A stretch of DNA of 64,000 nucleotides from Pyxidicoccus sp. MSG2 (GCF_026626705.1 NZ_JAPNKC010000001.1:6962001-7026000), one strand, 5' to 3'; positions 41,080 to 49,789 are shown, counted from the first letter of the stretch. Numbers and translations are program-made. Notes: generated from the letters alone by a model not told the origin.

Positions 41080-42435
41080 TCAGCGGTTGAAGGGGAACTC
41101 CTGAATCCAGTTGAAGCCGCGGTTGACGAGCAGGTGCTTGGACTCGTCCACCTTCTTGAGGCGGACGTCGATGGGCGCGCCCTGGAAGGTGCCCTGGAAG
41201 ACGAAGTGCTCCGCGTCCGGCTGTGAGTACGCGAGCACCGTCTTCTTCTGCGTGTCTCCGGTGCCTTCGGTGATGGTGACGGTCGACTTCGACGGGTCGT
41301 GCTCCATGCGGAGGCGCTGCGCGCGGTCATCCATCGTCCGGACGGTGAACCGGTTGTAGCGACCGATGGCCAGGTAGCGCCATCGGAGCGGGTCCCCCAG
41401 CAGCGGCGGCAGCACCTGCCCGTCGCGGGTGAAGGACTCGACTTCATAGAGGCCGTAGAGCGCGGGCCTGGGCGCGAAGTCGCTGGACGTCATGATGCGG
41501 CTCGTCCCCGACTCCCATTGGGACCAGCCCACGGCGGCGAGGAAGAGCACCTTCACGGCGAGGAAGCCTCGCGCCTCCCGCGGCGAGAGCTGGAAGGGCA
41601 TGCCCAGCGCCCGGGGCTCCGTGGCGCGGTTGAGGAGGAGGACTCCGAGGAGCCGCTGGACGTCGGGCAGCAGCAGGAAGAGCGCCATCAACACCAGGTG
41701 GGAGGAGTAGATCTTGACCGGGACGTCATAGAAGAAGTTGAGCGCCACCACGTTGACCATGACGGCGGTGACGACCAGCGCTCCCAGCGTGGTGGTGCGG
41801 CGGAAGAACAGAAGGAGGCCGCCGAGCATCTCCGCGCCGCCGGTGAAGAGGTTGTAGCCCTTCGAGTACCCCATGAAGGTCCACAGCAGTCCCATGGGGG
41901 AGAACTCACCCAGCGGCTCCACCAGCCGCTCGGGGAACGGAAATTGGAACTGCGACTTGAGGACCTTGGCCATGCCGTAGGACAGCATGGTGGTGGCCAG
42001 TACGTAGCGGACGAAGACGCGCAGCACGTCGTGGGCCTTCAAGTACTGGGTGCGGCGCCGGTCGACGACGGACCAGACTGCGGCCACCAGCACGCCGACG
42101 GCGAGGAACACGAGCACCTGGACGTAGTTGTACGTGGTGTCGCCGCTGCCGTTGGTGAAGACGGTGATGTCCGTGCCCAGGCTCAGCACGTGTTTGCCCA
42201 CCCAGGGCACGACGGCCTGCCAGACGTCGCTGAAGGCCTCGCTGAGGAACTCCATGCCCGGGAGGGAGTCCACCGGGCCCGGGAGCGAGTAGAGGAACAG
42301 GTACGTGAAGGCGAAGCGGAAGGCGATGCGCCTCGCCAGGCCCCAGGCTCGCGGAGCGGAGGCGCCCGGCTCGGGAGCAGAGGAGCCGGGAGCGAGCGGC
42401 TCGGGGACGGGAGCAAGGGGCGAGGCGGTGGTCAT
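41080..42435 (-). CDS. DoxX-like integral membrane protein
   Basis: The protein has 451 residues from ATG 42435. A Pro/Ala-rich N-terminus is followed by several membrane helices. The central part (Val-Arg-Tyr-Val-Leu-Ala-Thr-Thr-Met-Leu-Ser-Tyr-Gly-Met-Ala-Lys, then Phe-Thr-Gly-Gly-Ala-Glu-Met-Leu-Gly-Gly-Leu-Leu-Leu) resembles DoxX/quinol-oxidase-subunit-like proteins. The last 120 residues are soluble and beta-rich (Arg-Trp-Arg-Tyr-Leu-Ala-Ile-Gly-Arg-Tyr-Asn). The function is unknown. It is convergent with the MBL gene, 4 bp away. Confidence 0.75.
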   Translation of the reverse strand: MTTASPLAPVPEPLAPGSSAPEPGASAPRAWGLARRIAFRFAFTYLFLYSLPGPVDSLPGMEFLSEAFSDVWQAVVPWVGKHVLSLGTDITVFTNGSGDTTYNYVQVLVFLAVGVLVAAVWSVVDRRRTQYLKAHDVLRVFVRYVLATTMLSYGMAKVLKSQFQFPFPERLVEPLGEFSPMGLLWTFMGYSKGYNLFTGGAEMLGGLLLFFRRTTTLGALVVTAVMVNVVALNFFYDVPVKIYSSHLVLMALFLLLPDVQRLLGVLLLNRATEPRALGMPFQLSPREARGFLAVKVLFLAAVGWSQWESGTSRIMTSSDFAPRPALYGLYEVESFTRDGQVLPPLLGDPLRWRYLAIGRYNRFTVRTMDDRAQRLRMEHDPSKSTVTITEGTGDTQKKTVLAYSQPDAEHFVFQGTFQGAPIDVRLKKVDESKHLLVNRGFNWIQEFPFNR

Positions 42436-42560
42436 GGCGGGCCGAAAGCCTACCCAAGGAGGAGAGGGCGCCCAAAACCACCCTCCATTCCGCAACCATG
42501 TCAGCGGTACTCCGGGTGCTGATGGAACCCGATGGCGTCTATGCGCGCCGGTGCGCTGCG

Positions 42561-43154
42561 TCACTCCTGCCGGGACGTGTCGATGACAGGCCAGAGCTCG
42601 CCCAGCTTGAGCTCGAGGGCGTCGAAGGGCGCGGCGCGGATGACGTCGTCTTCGCCGTACACGCCCAACTCCACCCAGTGGCCTTCCCTCAGCTCGCTGA
42701 TGGAGAGCGTCCGGGCTTCCAAGTCGATGAACCACAGGTGACGGATGCCGATGCGCGCGTAGAACGGTCGCTTGATGCGCTGGTCATAGGCGCGCGTCGA
42801 AGGAGAGAGGACCTCGCAGGCCCAGTCGGGAACCAGCGTCCACCAGCCGTCGGGAATGCCACGGGGAGCACGCTCCCTTCTCCAGCCCGCGAGGTCCGGG
42901 ACGAACTCCGGGGCATCTGGCAGACGGATGCCGGGCTCTACCTGGATCCACCATCCACCCGGGCCGTTCCGGCTACTCTGGAATGGCCCCCGGAGCCCAC
43001 TGCACAGGGCTCCAATGATGTCTCCATGCCCGGCCCGCGGCCGAGGGTGTACGTATAGCGTCCCATCGATGATTTCCCCCACCACGCCCTCCGGCAGGGC
43101 CTCGATGTCGGCGAGAGTTGCGGGACCATCCTGCTTTCGCGCGCCGTAGGCCAT
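42561..43154 (-). CDS. Uma2-family (DUF820) putative endonuclease
   Basis: The protein has 197 residues. It shares the Uma2 blocks of the copy at 37.5 kb: Val-Val-Gly-Glu-Ile-Ile-Asp-Gly-Thr-Leu-Tyr-Val, Val-Pro-Asp-Leu-Ala-Gly-Trp-Arg-Arg-Glu, Ala-Cys-Glu-Val-Leu-Ser-Pro-Ser-Thr and Ile-Arg-His-Leu-Trp-Phe-Ile-Asp. It differs enough to be an old duplication. The family expands in many myxobacteria and cyanobacteria with no proven role. It lies alone on the minus strand, 125 bp before the DoxX-like gene. Confidence 0.85.
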   Translation of the reverse strand: MAYGARKQDGPATLADIEALPEGVVGEIIDGTLYVHPRPRAGHGDIIGALCSGLRGPFQSSRNGPGGWWIQVEPGIRLPDAPEFVPDLAGWRRERAPRGIPDGWWTLVPDWACEVLSPSTRAYDQRIKRPFYARIGIRHLWFIDLEARTLSISELREGHWVELGVYGEDDVIRAAPFDALELKLGELWPVIDTSRQE

Positions 43155-43213
43155 GCTCGAAGTGTGGGCATATCAGCCGCGTCTGACAAGCGGCGCCCCA
43201 CCCGCCAGGTCGT

Positions 43214-43951
43214 CTACAGCTTCATCCGCTTGAACATCGTCTCCGGAATCGTGCGGATGATGAGCATGATGAGCGCCCAGATGCCGGGCACGTAGACCTC
43301 GTTCTTGCGCGCATCCGCGGCGCTCAAGAGCCCCCGCGCCACCTTGTCCGGCGAGGCGAACAGCTTGTTCTTCGGCAGGTGCGCCGTCATCGGTGTGTCC
43401 ACGAAGCCGGGCTTCACCGTGACGACGGCCACTCCCGACTTCGCCAGCCGGTTGCGCAGGCCCTGGAGGAACACGTTGAGCGCGCCCTTGGACGCGCCGT
43501 ACACGTAGTTGCTCTGCCGGCCGCGGTCTCCGGCCACCGACGAAATCACCACCAGCGTCCCGGCCTTCTGCGCCTCGAAGCGGTTGGCCAGCACCGTCAG
43601 CAGCGACACCGCGCTCAGGAAGTTGGTGCGCAGCACCGCCTCCGTGGCCGCCCAGGACTTCTGCGCCTCCGCCTGGTCTCCCAGCACGCCGTGCGCCAGC
43701 ACCACCCCGTCCAACCCGCCCAGCGCCGAGTACGCCGCGTCCACCAGCGGCTCGTGCGCGTCGAAGTCATTCAAATCCACCGCGCGCGACTCCACCTTCG
43801 CCGCGCCGCGCGTGGTGGCGTCCTGCGCCACCGCCTCCAGGTTCGCCGCGTTGCGGCCGACGAGGTACAGCGAGGCACCGCGCGCGGCCAACAGCCGCAC
43901 CGTCGCCTGGGCAATGGCGCTGGTGGCGCCGAGGACGAGCACTTTCTTCAT
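43214..43951 (-). CDS. dprE2: Short-chain dehydrogenase, DprE2-like
   Basis: The protein has 245 residues from ATG 43951. The NAD(P) site is Leu-Gly-Ala-Thr-Ser-Ala-Ile-Ala-Gln-Ala, the variant used by DprE2-type reductases, with the active site Ser-Ser-Val-Ala-Gly-Asp-Arg-Gly-Arg and Tyr-Gly-Ala-Ser-Lys. In mycobacteria DprE2 reduces the keto intermediate made by DprE1 to decaprenyl-phosphoryl-arabinose. The gene follows the DprE1-like gene by 25 bp, which supports the specific call over a generic SDR. The C-terminal hydrophobic stretch fits membrane association. Confidence 0.8.
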   Translation of the reverse strand: MKKVLVLGATSAIAQATVRLLAARGASLYLVGRNAANLEAVAQDATTRGAAKVESRAVDLNDFDAHEPLVDAAYSALGGLDGVVLAHGVLGDQAEAQKSWAATEAVLRTNFLSAVSLLTVLANRFEAQKAGTLVVISSVAGDRGRQSNYVYGASKGALNVFLQGLRNRLAKSGVAVVTVKPGFVDTPMTAHLPKNKLFASPDKVARGLLSAADARKNEVYVPGIWALIMLIIRTIPETMFKRMKL

Positions 43952-43976
43952 GGGGTCCGCAATCTCGGAGAAGACA

Positions 43977-45368
43977 TCAGCGAATCGCAAGCAGGGACTG
44001 GGGCCGGGTGGCCGCCGGGCCGCGCTCGGACTCCAGGGAGAAGGGCAGGGTCACGGGGTTCACCCGCCGCCAGAACGACGAGGAGAAGGCCGGGTCCAGG
44101 TAGCGGGAGAACTCGTCGCGCCGGGGGAAGTACGCCGCGAAGCTCTCGGGACTCATGCGCGCGTCCTTCGCCGGGTACACCGCGCCGCCCGCCTCGCGCG
44201 TCAGCTTGTCCAACTCCTCCACCAGCCGCCACGTCTTCTCCCCGCGGTTGGCGAAGTCCATGGCCAGCGTCACGCCCTGGCGCGGGAAGGACATCCACCC
44301 CGGAGAGGGAATGTCGCCGAACGTCTTCAGCACGGAGAGGAAGCTGGGCAGTCCGCCGCGTGAGCTGCGCTCCAGGATTTCCTTCAGCGCGTCGCGCGCG
44401 GTGGCGTACGGCACCACGCACTGGAACTGGAGGAAGCCCCGCTTCCCGTAGATGCGGTTCCATCCGTAGATGGCGTCCAGCGGGTAGAAGAACGGGTCGT
44501 AGTGCGTCAGCTGCGCCTTCGGCTTGCCGTTCTGCCGGTGGTAGTAGAGCCAGTTGAACGCCGACACCGACAGCCGGTTGAGGCAGAAGGCCGGCATGTC
44601 CATGGGCACCGCCAGCCCCACGCCGTGGGACAGGTGGCTCTTCTTCAAGGGCAGCCCGTCGAACTGCGGCGGCGCGAAGTTGCCCCGGTACAGAAGCCCC
44701 CGCCCCACCTTCTTCCCCCGGGCCAGGCAGTCCACCCAGGCCATGGTGAACTCATGGTCGGCCTCGGACGCGCGGGCCACTTCGATGAACCCGTCCAGGT
44801 TCTCGAAGGGCACGGTCTCCTGCAGGATGTACGGGTTGCTGATGGGCTTGAGCTGCACCTCCGCCCAGGTGACGAGCCCGGTGAGCCCCAGGCCGCCAAT
44901 CGTCGCGCCGTACCAGTCCGGATTCTCATCCGGCGCGCACACGCGGCGGCTGCCATCCGAGCGCACCAGTTCGAAGCGCCGCACGTACCGGCCGAAGGTG
45001 CCACCCCGGTGGTGGTTCTTCCCGTGCACGTCGTTGGCGATGGCGCCGCCCACCGTCACGAACTTGGTGCCCGGCGTCACCGGCAGGAACCAGCCGCGCG
45101 GGGCCGCCAACCGCAGCAGCGTGTCCAGCGTGACGCCCGCCTCGCAGCGCACCACGCCCGTGCCCGCGTCGAAGGAGATGAGCTTGTCCAGCCCGCCGGT
45201 GAGCAGCAGCGTGCCGCCCTCGTTGAGGCACGAGTCGCCGTAGCTGCGGCCCAGGCCGTGCGGCAGCAGCGAGCCGTCGGCCCGCGGCAGCGCGTCCGTG
45301 CGCCACACCAGCGGGTGCGTCCGCTGTTCCACCCGGGGATAGCGCCCCCAGGACTCCAGAGCCTTCAT
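43977..45368 (-). CDS. dprE1: FAD-binding oxidoreductase, DprE1-like
   Basis: The protein has 463 residues. It belongs to the vanillyl-alcohol-oxidase FAD family: Gly-Leu-Gly-Arg-Ser-Tyr-Gly-Asp-Ser near the start, Val-Thr-Pro-Gly-Thr-Lys-Phe-Val-Thr-Val-Gly-Gly-Ala-Ile-Ala and Val-His-Gly-Lys-Asn-His-His, the hallmark of DprE1. DprE1 oxidises decaprenyl-phosphoryl-ribose at C2 as the first half of epimerisation to arabinose. The neighbours on both sides (a UbiA-type transferase and a DprE2-like reductase) complete that pathway. Which polyprenol and which final glycan are used here is unknown. Confidence 0.87.
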   Translation of the reverse strand: MKALESWGRYPRVEQRTHPLVWRTDALPRADGSLLPHGLGRSYGDSCLNEGGTLLLTGGLDKLISFDAGTGVVRCEAGVTLDTLLRLAAPRGWFLPVTPGTKFVTVGGAIANDVHGKNHHRGGTFGRYVRRFELVRSDGSRRVCAPDENPDWYGATIGGLGLTGLVTWAEVQLKPISNPYILQETVPFENLDGFIEVARASEADHEFTMAWVDCLARGKKVGRGLLYRGNFAPPQFDGLPLKKSHLSHGVGLAVPMDMPAFCLNRLSVSAFNWLYYHRQNGKPKAQLTHYDPFFYPLDAIYGWNRIYGKRGFLQFQCVVPYATARDALKEILERSSRGGLPSFLSVLKTFGDIPSPGWMSFPRQGVTLAMDFANRGEKTWRLVEELDKLTREAGGAVYPAKDARMSPESFAAYFPRRDEFSRYLDPAFSSSFWRRVNPVTLPFSLESERGPAATRPQSLLAIR

Positions 45369-45381
45369 CGCGTCGGTCCTC

Positions 45382-46863
45382 TCACCGGGCGACCCATAGC
45401 ACCACGGCTGCGGCCAGCCCCACCACGTAGCTCACCCGGTCCCTCAGCGCGAAGACGAGCGGGTCCTCGTTCACCAGCCCGCGGTGCGCCAGCACCCACA
45501 CCCGTCCCACCCAGTACAGCATGATGGGGCACAGCAGCCAGAGCCACTCGTGGTGCGAGTACAGCGCCGTCACCTCCTTGGAGGTGATGTAGAGCGCCAG
45601 CACCAGCACGGACACCTGGCCGGCCGCCGCGCCCAGGCTGGCGAGCTGCTCGTAGTCCTGCGCCAGGTAGCCGCGCCCGTGCGCCGACGTCTCGTTGGCC
45701 TGCCGCAGCCGGCGCACCTCGCTCAGGCGCTTCACCAGCGCCAGCGAGAGGAAGAGGAACATGCTGAACATCATCAGCCAGCTCGACGTGGGCACGCCCA
45801 CCGCCAGCGCGCCGCCGAAAATCCGCACCGTGTACAGGCCCGCGAGCACCAGCACGTCCAGCATCACCACCTGCTTCAGCCGCAGCGAGTACGCCAGCGT
45901 CAGCGCGTAGTACGTGGCGAGCAGCGCGGAGAAGGCCGGAGGCAGGAGCAGGCACACCGCCGCGCCGGCCAATAGCAGCGTGGGTGCCAGGACCACGCCG
46001 GTGCTCACCGGCAGCGCGCACGCCGCGAAGGGGCGCTTGCACTTCGTCGGGTGCCGCCGGTCCGACTCCAGGTCCAGCATGTCGTTGAGCACGTACACGC
46101 TGGAGGCGCACAGGCTGAAGGCGACGAAGCCGAGCACCGCCTTGAGCAGCAGGCCGGGCTCCATCACCTTGTGGGCGGCCAGCACCGGCACGAAGACGAG
46201 CGCGTTCTTCGCCCACTGGTGCACGCGCAGCGCCTTCACCCAGACGCGCGGGCCCACGCGGGGGCGCTCGAAGACGCGGTGCACCTCGCGGCCCAGCCCG
46301 CGCGCCTGCTTCAGCACCCCGGCCGGAGCGTGCACCACCACCACCCGGTGCGACTCGCGCCACAGGGGCAGGTCCACCCCGTCATTGCCCGCGTAGTCGA
46401 AGGTGCCCAGCGTCTGCTTCAGCCGCGCCAGCTTGCGCGCGCCGGACAGGTTCACCGTCCCGTCGCTCGCGTACACGTCGGAGAAGAGGCCCAGGTGCGC
46501 GGCCACGCCGTCGGCGATGCGCTGGTCCGCCGCGGTGGCCAGCACCAGCCGGCGGCCGCGCGCCTTCTCCTCGTGCAGGAAGGCCAGCAGCTCCTCGTTG
46601 TACGGCAGGCGCGACGCGTCCAGCGCCGCCCGCCGGGCCACCTCCGCCTTGAAGAAGGCCTTGCCCTTGAGCACCCACAGCGGCATCAGCAGCAGCAGCC
46701 AGGGCGCCTGCTTGAAGAGGGCCAGCAGGTTCTCGTGCAGCGTGTCCGTGCGCACCAGCGTCCCGTCGAGGTCGACGGCGAGCGGCACGTCCGGAAGGTC
46801 GGCGGGGAGCGGTTTTTCGGGAAGCATCGGAAGAAGGCGCACGCTAGCGCAGCGGGAGGACAT
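45382..46863 (-). CDS. HAD-family phosphatase domain fused to UbiA-type polyprenyl-phosphate phosphoribosyltransferase
   Basis: The protein has 493 residues from ATG 46863, which follows GGAGG closely; ATG 46827 is an alternative that keeps both domains. Residues 28-215 are a HAD domain: Asp31-Leu-Asp33-Gly-Thr, Leu-Ala-Thr-Ala-Ala-Asp and Gly-Asn-Asp-Gly-Val-Asp. From about 205 a UbiA-type domain with eight or nine helices follows, with Asn-Asp-x-x-Asp-x-x-x-Asp-Arg-x-His-Pro-Thr-Lys, matching decaprenyl-phosphate phosphoribosyltransferase (Rv3806c type). That enzyme makes a 5-phosphoribosyl lipid that must be dephosphorylated before DprE1; the fused HAD domain could do that step. The gene lies 13 bp before the DprE1-like gene. 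Confidence 0.83.
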   Translation of the reverse strand: MSSRCASVRLLPMLPEKPLPADLPDVPLAVDLDGTLVRTDTLHENLLALFKQAPWLLLLMPLWVLKGKAFFKAEVARRAALDASRLPYNEELLAFLHEEKARGRRLVLATAADQRIADGVAAHLGLFSDVYASDGTVNLSGARKLARLKQTLGTFDYAGNDGVDLPLWRESHRVVVVHAPAGVLKQARGLGREVHRVFERPRVGPRVWVKALRVHQWAKNALVFVPVLAAHKVMEPGLLLKAVLGFVAFSLCASSVYVLNDMLDLESDRRHPTKCKRPFAACALPVSTGVVLAPTLLLAGAAVCLLLPPAFSALLATYYALTLAYSLRLKQVVMLDVLVLAGLYTVRIFGGALAVGVPTSSWLMMFSMFLFLSLALVKRLSEVRRLRQANETSAHGRGYLAQDYEQLASLGAAAGQVSVLVLALYITSKEVTALYSHHEWLWLLCPIMLYWVGRVWVLAHRGLVNEDPLVFALRDRVSYVVGLAAAVVLWVAR

Positions 46864-46911
46864 GCCTCCAGGAGGGCAGGGGTATGGGCCCCCCAGGCGC
46901 CGGCTGCCCGC

Positions 46912-47955
46912 TCAGTCCGGTCGGGCCAGCAGCAGTGTCTGCAGGGGGAGGTGGCGGATGGGGCGGCTCTGGACGATGCGGAAACCCGCGTCGTCGAGGA
47001 AGCCCTCCACCTCCGCGGGCGTATAGGCCGCCGCGCCGGACGTCAGGAAGTAGTGCAGGCCAATCAGCGGCGCGGAGCTGGCCGGGTCGTCGATGTCCTC
47101 GCGCAGGTACTCCAGGACGGCGAGCGTGCCCTTGGAGCCCAGCGCGCCACGCACCCGGCGCAGCAGGGCCACGTTCTGCGCGGGCGACAGGTGGTGCATC
47201 ACCTGGAAGAGCAGCACCGCGTCGTACGGGCCGCCCAACTCCGCGGAGAGGATGTCCCCCTCGCGGTGGGTGACGAGGTGGCTCAGCCCCGCCGAGGTGA
47301 TGATGTCCCGGCCCACGCGCGCGCTGCCCTCGAGGTCCAGCACCGTGGCCTTCAGCCCCCGGTGGCGCAGGCACAACTCCGCCGCGTACCAGCCGTGCGC
47401 GCCGCCCAAGTCGAGCAGGCTCTTCGCCCCACGGGGCAGGGGAATGGCCGCGGCGACTTCCGGGGCCGCCAGCCGCGCCAATTGGTGCATGGCGTGGATG
47501 TAGTCCCGCCAGCGCGGGTCCTCCGGTGCGAACTGGTGGATGTCCACCGCCTGGCCGGAGCGCACCACGCCCTCCAGCCCCGTCCACCAGTCCCACTGGG
47601 CGTAGTTGAACTCCAGGAAGGCGCCCACGTACTTCGGCGAGTGCGGGTCCAACCAGCGCTTCGCCCGGGGGGCCAGCCGGTAGCGGCCGCCGCGCTGGCG
47701 CTCCACCGCCTCGCAGGCCACCAGCGCCTCCAGCAGCGTGCGCGTGCCCTCGGGCGACATCTTCAGCCGCTCCGCCAGCGCCTCCGCCGACGCGGGTCCT
47801 TCCGCCAGCGCCGCGTACACACCCAGCCGCACGCCCGCCATCAGCGTGCGGGACGCCATCATCCCGAAGAAGGCATGCGCCAGCGGCTGGGGGGCCAGGT
47901 TGAACCAGTCCGCCACGCGCTCCAGCAGGTTGTCCGCCTTGAGCCCCAGCCGCAT
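46912..47955 (-). CDS. SAM-dependent O-methyltransferase (acetylserotonin/COMT type)
   Basis: The protein has 347 residues. Residues 15-95 form a winged-helix dimerisation domain (Ala-Leu-Ala-Glu-Arg-Leu-Lys-Met-Ser-Pro-Glu-Gly-Thr-Arg-Thr-Leu-Leu). The SAM domain has Leu-Leu-Asp-Leu-Gly-Gly-Ala-His-Gly-Trp-Tyr, Val-Leu-Asp-Leu-Glu and Leu-Phe-Gln-Val-Met-His-His-Leu-Ser. This is the small-molecule O-methyltransferase family (methyltransferase_2). The substrate is unknown. It lies 9 bp after the small MYXO-CTERM-like gene and 48 bp before the HAD-UbiA gene, so it may share their transcript. Confidence 0.87.
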   Translation of the reverse strand: MRLGLKADNLLERVADWFNLAPQPLAHAFFGMMASRTLMAGVRLGVYAALAEGPASAEALAERLKMSPEGTRTLLEALVACEAVERQRGGRYRLAPRAKRWLDPHSPKYVGAFLEFNYAQWDWWTGLEGVVRSGQAVDIHQFAPEDPRWRDYIHAMHQLARLAAPEVAAAIPLPRGAKSLLDLGGAHGWYAAELCLRHRGLKATVLDLEGSARVGRDIITSAGLSHLVTHREGDILSAELGGPYDAVLLFQVMHHLSPAQNVALLRRVRGALGSKGTLAVLEYLREDIDDPASSAPLIGLHYFLTSGAAAYTPAEVEGFLDDAGFRIVQSRPIRHLPLQTLLLARPD

Positions 47956-47964
47956 GCGCGTCCT

Positions 47965-48348
47965 CTATCGCCTCTTCCGCCGGGGCGCGGCCACCGCGGC
48001 CAGCCCCACAATCAGCAGGGCCGCCTCCGGGCCCAGCAGGCAGCCCGCGCGGTCCGCCTGCCGCACGCCCGTGTAGCGGCACCGGCCTTCCTGACAGGTG
48101 AAGCGGGCCGCGCAGTCCCCGCTCCTGCGGCACGTGAGGGGCAGTTGGCCATCCTCGCCCTCGGGGTTGTCCCGGTCCGGGCCGCCCTCGCCCACGGAGG
48201 CGTCGGGCAGGGGGATGTAGATGCCGCCGGCATCTTCGGACCCCGCGTCAGCGGCGTCCTGCGCCAGGGCCGCGATGGGCAGCATGAGGGGGAGGCAGGC
48301 CAGCAGGCCCACCATCCGGGAGCGGAGGGGATGACGGGTGGGAGACAT
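47965..48348 (-). CDS. Small secreted Cys-motif protein with MYXO-CTERM-like tail
   Basis: The protein has 127 residues from ATG 48348; a GTG three bases earlier is possible. A signal peptide ends Ala-Ala-Leu-Ala-Gln. An acidic linker is followed by Thr-Cys-Arg-Arg-Ser-Gly-Asp-Cys...Phe-Thr-Cys-Gln-Glu-Gly-Arg-Cys, a four-Cys EGF/Dickkopf-like motif common in myxobacterial surface proteins. The tail is Gly-Cys-Leu-Leu-Gly-Pro, a hydrophobic helix and Arg-Arg-Lys-Arg-Arg. It is probably anchored to the surface. It is the first gene of the minus-strand run leading to the HAD-UbiA/DprE genes. Confidence 0.75.
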   Translation of the reverse strand: MSPTRHPLRSRMVGLLACLPLMLPIAALAQDAADAGSEDAGGIYIPLPDASVGEGGPDRDNPEGEDGQLPLTCRRSGDCAARFTCQEGRCRYTGVRQADRAGCLLGPEAALLIVGLAAVAAPRRKRR

Positions 48349-48466
48349 CACGGGGCAGCCACCCTAACGCTCCGGCGGGACGGATGCATCCTCCACGGAA
48401 AACGGGGCCGGACAGCAGGCGGATTGTCTGACCCTTCCCCCCGCATCTGGTACGGTACGCCCCGCG

Positions 48467-49789
48467 ATGGCACCCCGAATTCTCGTCGTCGACGACAACC
48501 AGGAACTCCTGTCCCTCCTCACCCAGCTCTTCGAGGACGCGGGCTATGAGGTTGTCGGAGCCAACCGCGGAAAGCAGGCCATCGAGGTGGCCAAGGCGAA
48601 CCCGCCGGCGGCCGCCGTGCTCGACATCCTGCTGCCGGACATGATGGGGTACCACCTCGCGGACTCGCTGCGGAAGGACAACCCCCAGCTCCCGCTCCTC
48701 TTCATCACCGGCGTCTTCAAGGGCGGCAAGCACGCCGTGGAGTCGCGCACGAAGTACCAGGCCGCCGGCTACTTCGAGAAGCCCTTCGAGGCCCAGAAGC
48801 TCCTGGAGGCCATGACGAAGGTCCTCCCCGCGGAGAAGAAGGCCCCGGCCGCCTCGCTCCAGGACGCCTTCGAGGTGGAGCTGGACATCGACGTGGAGGA
48901 CGAAGGTCCTCAGGACGTGATGGAGCTGACCGGCCGCATCAAGGTGACGGGCGGCGGCAACATCACCGCCGAAATCCGCGGCGCCAACCTCACCGCCAGC
49001 CCCATGCAGAAGGTGCCGGCCACCCAGGTGCGCCCGCCCACCCCGGGCCGGCCGCCGGACCCGGTGCCCGTGGGCGGTGGCGCTCCCGGCAGCCGCCGTG
49101 GCGAGCTGAAGGACAACCTGCCCTCGCTGCTCACCGCCTTCTACCTGTCGCGCGAGACGGGCGAGCTGGGCATCCAGAAGGGGAAGGTGAAGAAGGTCGT
49201 CTACTTCGAGAAGGGCACCCCGGTGTTCGCCCTCTCCAACCTCCTGGCGGACCGCTTCGGCCAGTTCCTCGTGCGCGTGGGTAAAATCAAGCCCGAGCAG
49301 CTCCAGGACGCGTCCGCGGTGGCCGGGCAGACGAACCGCCGCACCGGCGACGTGCTGGTGGAGCGCGGCCTGCTCAAGGACACCGAGCGGCTGTACTACG
49401 TGGGCCAGCAGGTGAAGGCCGTCATCTACTCGCTCTTCGCGTGGGATGAGGGCACGTACGTGATGAGCTTCAAGGAGAAGGCCTCCTCGGAGTCCATCAA
49501 GCTGGACGTCCACCCGGCCAACCTCATCGTCCGGGGCATCAAGAAGCTCTACAAGCCGGAGCGCCTGCGCCGCCTGTTGCAGCCGGAGGACCGGCTCATC
49601 CCCGCCGTGGCCCCGGCCTACCAGCTCAACGAGGTGGAGCTGGAGCGGTGGGAGGCGGAGCTTTTGCCGAAGATTGACGGCAACCGCACCGTGGCGGAGC
49701 TGCTGGCCTTCGCCAACCGCCCCGAGCACGTCGTCTACGGCTTCCTGGTGGCGATGATGTCGCTGGGCATCCTGGACAAGCGCTCGTAG
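48467..49789 (+). CDS. Response regulator with DUF4388 (PATAN) output domain
   Basis: The protein has 440 residues. Residues 1-125 are a receiver domain: Val-Val-Asp-Asp (9-10), phosphoacceptor Asp53 (Ala-Val-Leu-Asp-Ile-Leu-Leu-Pro), Phe-Ile-Thr-Gly and Lys in Phe-Glu-Lys-Pro-Phe. After a linker, residues about 205-430 (Leu-Pro-Ser-Leu-Leu-Thr-Ala-Phe-Tyr-Leu-Ser-Arg-Glu-Thr-Gly, Val-Val-Tyr-Phe-Glu-Lys-Gly) form a DUF4388 domain, a protein-interaction module frequent in myxobacterial regulators. There is no DNA-binding domain and no adjacent kinase. It is divergent from the MYXO-CTERM-like gene. Confidence 0.88.
   Translation: MAPRILVVDDNQELLSLLTQLFEDAGYEVVGANRGKQAIEVAKANPPAAAVLDILLPDMMGYHLADSLRKDNPQLPLLFITGVFKGGKHAVESRTKYQAAGYFEKPFEAQKLLEAMTKVLPAEKKAPAASLQDAFEVELDIDVEDEGPQDVMELTGRIKVTGGGNITAEIRGANLTASPMQKVPATQVRPPTPGRPPDPVPVGGGAPGSRRGELKDNLPSLLTAFYLSRETGELGIQKGKVKKVVYFEKGTPVFALSNLLADRFGQFLVRVGKIKPEQLQDASAVAGQTNRRTGDVLVERGLLKDTERLYYVGQQVKAVIYSLFAWDEGTYVMSFKEKASSESIKLDVHPANLIVRGIKKLYKPERLRRLLQPEDRLIPAVAPAYQLNEVELERWEAELLPKIDGNRTVAELLAFANRPEHVVYGFLVAMMSLGILDKRS

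Noticed and set aside
45365..46363. Gly/Arg-rich open frame opposite-phase to the UbiA gene
   Set aside because: It overlaps the UbiA transmembrane region in another frame and shows no motif.
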